From positions 8,798,001-8,862,000 of the forward strand of contig NC_013132.1 of assembly GCF_000024005.1 (NCBI RefSeq): a DNA stretch of 64,000 nucleotides, given 5' to 3'. A program made the translations under genes and the position numbers. Shown piece after piece: positions 62,517 to 64,000 of this stretch. The notes beneath the pieces are model-generated. The model saw nothing but the letters and a program-made list of their open reading frames with translations, was not told the origin of the DNA and made no database searches. The stretch comes from Chitinophaga pinensis DSM 2588 (GTDB lineage: Bacteria; Bacteroidota; Bacteroidia; Chitinophagales; Chitinophagaceae). The number at the start of each line of letters is the position of its first letter. Positions within the stretch are counted from its first letter, which is position 1.

Positions 62517-63911
62517 TTAATGTGCAATTTTCACGAGCGCATTCTCTGAACGGAGATGCCGGATGATCACATTATAAATTTCTCTTTCGCGAAAAGGCTT
62601 TAGCAGGTAATCATCGAAACCTGCATCTATAAATTCCTGATTGCCAGGCATGGTTGTATCCGCTGTCAGGGCTAACACGGGAATATGTGCTTTCAGGGGT
62701 TCTTTATCTTCCCTGATTCTTTTCACCACCTCCAGCCCGGTCATACGGGGCATTTGCAGGTCCAGCAGGACCATATCATAATTATTATTGACAAATAGCT
62801 CATAAGCGACAGCACCATCTGCCGCTTTGTCGAAACGGCATTGCCAGCGGGTAAGGATCTTGTCCATCAGGGCCAGGTTCATTTCCTGGTCATCAGCCAC
62901 CAACAGATAGCGGCCTTTCATAAACTGGCCGGTGAGTTGTTCGACTTCTTTCTGGGTAATGATCACCGTTTGCGGCACCGGCAGTACGCGATAGCTGATA
63001 TTACAGGTAAAAACGCTTCCTTTTCCCTGTGTACTTTCCACCTGTATTTCGCCGTGATGCAAATCAATAAGCGCTTTCACAAGTGCCAGTCCGATACCCG
63101 TTCCATGCACCGAACCTGCCTGTGATACGGTATTATGCAGATACTGTTCAAATATCATGGTTTGTCTTTCCGGTGCAATACCACGTCCGGTGTCACTGAC
63201 CCGGATTTGTACCTTTACTTCTCCTGCAAACTCCTGATCTATTTTCAGCTGACAACGAATGCTGCCGGCATCTGTATAACGGATGGCATTATCCAGCAGG
63301 ATCCATATCAGACGTCCCAGCCGTTCGCCGTCTCCGGCTACCTGCAACTGTTTATCACCGTCATAGACTGCTTCGAATATCAGTTGCCTGGCGCTTGTTT
63401 GCACGAGCGCTTTTTCCGTAATACTGCTGAAAATTTTATAAAGTGAAAACGGATAAGTATCCAGTTGTAATTCACCCCTTTGTGACCAAGCGAGTTCCTG
63501 AAAATGCTGTTGCATCCGGCTGAGCGTACCGGCCGCATTTTCTATTGAAAACAGCATTTCCCGTTGTGTGCCATCCAGTGTGGTATAATGTAGTTGTTCA
63601 CTGAAGCCGATAATGGCATTCAGCGGTGTGCGCACTTCCTGACTGATATTGTTAATCATGTTAACACGCGCGTCCGCCAGCGCTTTCCCGGTACGATTTA
63701 TGTACATTATCTGCTTGCGGAGATACCAGATATAATACAGTGCGACAAACAGTACAAATACTGATAACACAGGTATAAAAAAGGAAGGATCAGAAACAGT
63801 AATAACTGCCGGAATTGAAAAGTGGTTCACTGGTATTACATCCACAATCACGAATACGGGGAGTGTAAACGGGGTATGTTCAAAAGCAACCGACCGATAC
63901 ATCGTATGCAT
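62517..63911 (-). CDS. Hybrid histidine-kinase-like protein lacking the phospho-acceptor His
   Basis: A 464-residue protein: one membrane helix (about 45-64), a HisKA-like helix pair whose H-box reads 'NNISQEVRTPLNAI' with Gln91 (codon CAG, 63641-63639) in place of His, an ATPase domain with N box Asn208, 'SDTGRGIAPE' and 'GTGIGLAL', and a C-terminal receiver with Asp384 in 'LLDLQMPRMTG' and Lys438. The ATPase and receiver look intact, so it is a pseudo-kinase or a scaffold for another phosphodonor (inference). A stop codon lies directly upstream of the start. Confidence 0.9.
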   Translation of the reverse strand: MHTMYRSVAFEHTPFTLPVFVIVDVIPVNHFSIPAVITVSDPSFFIPVLSVFVLFVALYYIWYLRKQIMYINRTGKALADARVNMINNISQEVRTPLNAIIGFSEQLHYTTLDGTQREMLFSIENAAGTLSRMQQHFQELAWSQRGELQLDTYPFSLYKIFSSITEKALVQTSARQLIFEAVYDGDKQLQVAGDGERLGRLIWILLDNAIRYTDAGSIRCQLKIDQEFAGEVKVQIRVSDTGRGIAPERQTMIFEQYLHNTVSQAGSVHGTGIGLALVKALIDLHHGEIQVESTQGKGSVFTCNISYRVLPVPQTVIITQKEVEQLTGQFMKGRYLLVADDQEMNLALMDKILTRWQCRFDKAADGAVAYELFVNNNYDMVLLDLQMPRMTGLEVVKRIREDKEPLKAHIPVLALTADTTMPGNQEFIDAGFDDYLLKPFREREIYNVIIRHLRSENALVKIAH

Positions 63912-64000
63912 TTAAAGGTTGGAAAAAACGTTGGCGTTAAACACACAATTTGAGAGAGTTCCAGGCGGTTCTAAACCCGTTCTACTATCAGACGCTACGA

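Noticed and set aside
63912-64000. Extension of the hybrid kinase upstream
   Set aside because: An in-frame stop (63914-63912) directly precedes the start; nothing else is visible in the last 89 bases.

Overview
The window reads as a chromosomal segment of a Bacteroidota bacterium, most likely Chitinophagaceae and close to Chitinophaga. Supporting signs are a SusC/SusD pair driven by an ECF sigma/FecR cascade, intergenic sites matching the Bacteroidota promoter box TAnnTTTG, no clear Shine-Dalgarno sequences, many lipoproteins, an epsilon subunit of ATP synthase reduced to its beta domain, and genes typical of the phylum (DUF6728 and DUF6600 proteins, purA, lpxB, surE). About 49 protein genes are supported; only seven (20.6, 33.2, 42.0, 45.6, 50.1, 54.1 and 61.2 kb) are on the + strand. 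I found no tRNA, rRNA, CRISPR array, transposase or prophage.

Layout. 0.2-3.9 kb: a TPR protein, Crp/Fnr regulator and lipoprotein operon, then a small unknown gene with 3-methyladenine DNA glycosylase. 4.0-18.6 kb: the main accessory locus, transcribed leftwards as ECF sigma, FecR anti-sigma, STN-containing SusC, SusD, a lipoprotein, an M14 metallopeptidase, an M20 amidohydrolase and a second M14 paralogue. It looks like a peptide counterpart of a polysaccharide utilization locus. 18.8-28.8 kb: a Tyr-rich secreted protein, a TIGR01777 epimerase, pabB, a highly charged protein, purA, the bifunctional (p)ppGpp enzyme, a 2H phosphoesterase and an OmpR-type regulator. 29.1-33.1 kb: GH2 beta-mannosidase and GH29 alpha-L-fucosidase. 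33.2-42.9 kb: a DUF6728 mini-protein, lpxB, a membrane protein, surE, an ABC-2 exporter behind a fused beta-oxidation enzyme, a PepSY protein, an orphan Fic/Doc protein and a Gre-type factor. 43.4-49.6 kb: metG, LD-carboxypeptidase, an alpha/beta hydrolase, a degenerate ThiF/HesA protein and a sensor kinase. 49.8-53.5 kb: a possible mini-transcript, yqgE, a 970-bp non-coding stretch and atpDC. 54-64 kb: a DUF6600 protein, GNAT proteins, an efflux set (adaptor, MacB-like permease, TolC) and a hybrid kinase whose phospho-acceptor His is replaced by Gln.

The most distinctive non-coding feature is a family of A/T-rich inverted repeats built from 8-bp words GAATTAGG and GAATTAAG, present at four intergenic sites (24.7, 34.5, 48.2 and 51.4 kb). 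The left arm always reads GAATTAGG-like and the right arm CCTAATTC-like. The site at 34.5 kb has expanded into three perfect 50-bp tandem copies. At purA and lpxB the array begins right behind the promoter -7 box. Other leads are a promoter, 12-codon ORF and terminator cassette at 49.84-49.99 kb, the pseudo-kinase at 62.5 kb, the degenerate E1-like protein at 47.3 kb, and related nested palindromes at 0.1 and 62.4 kb.
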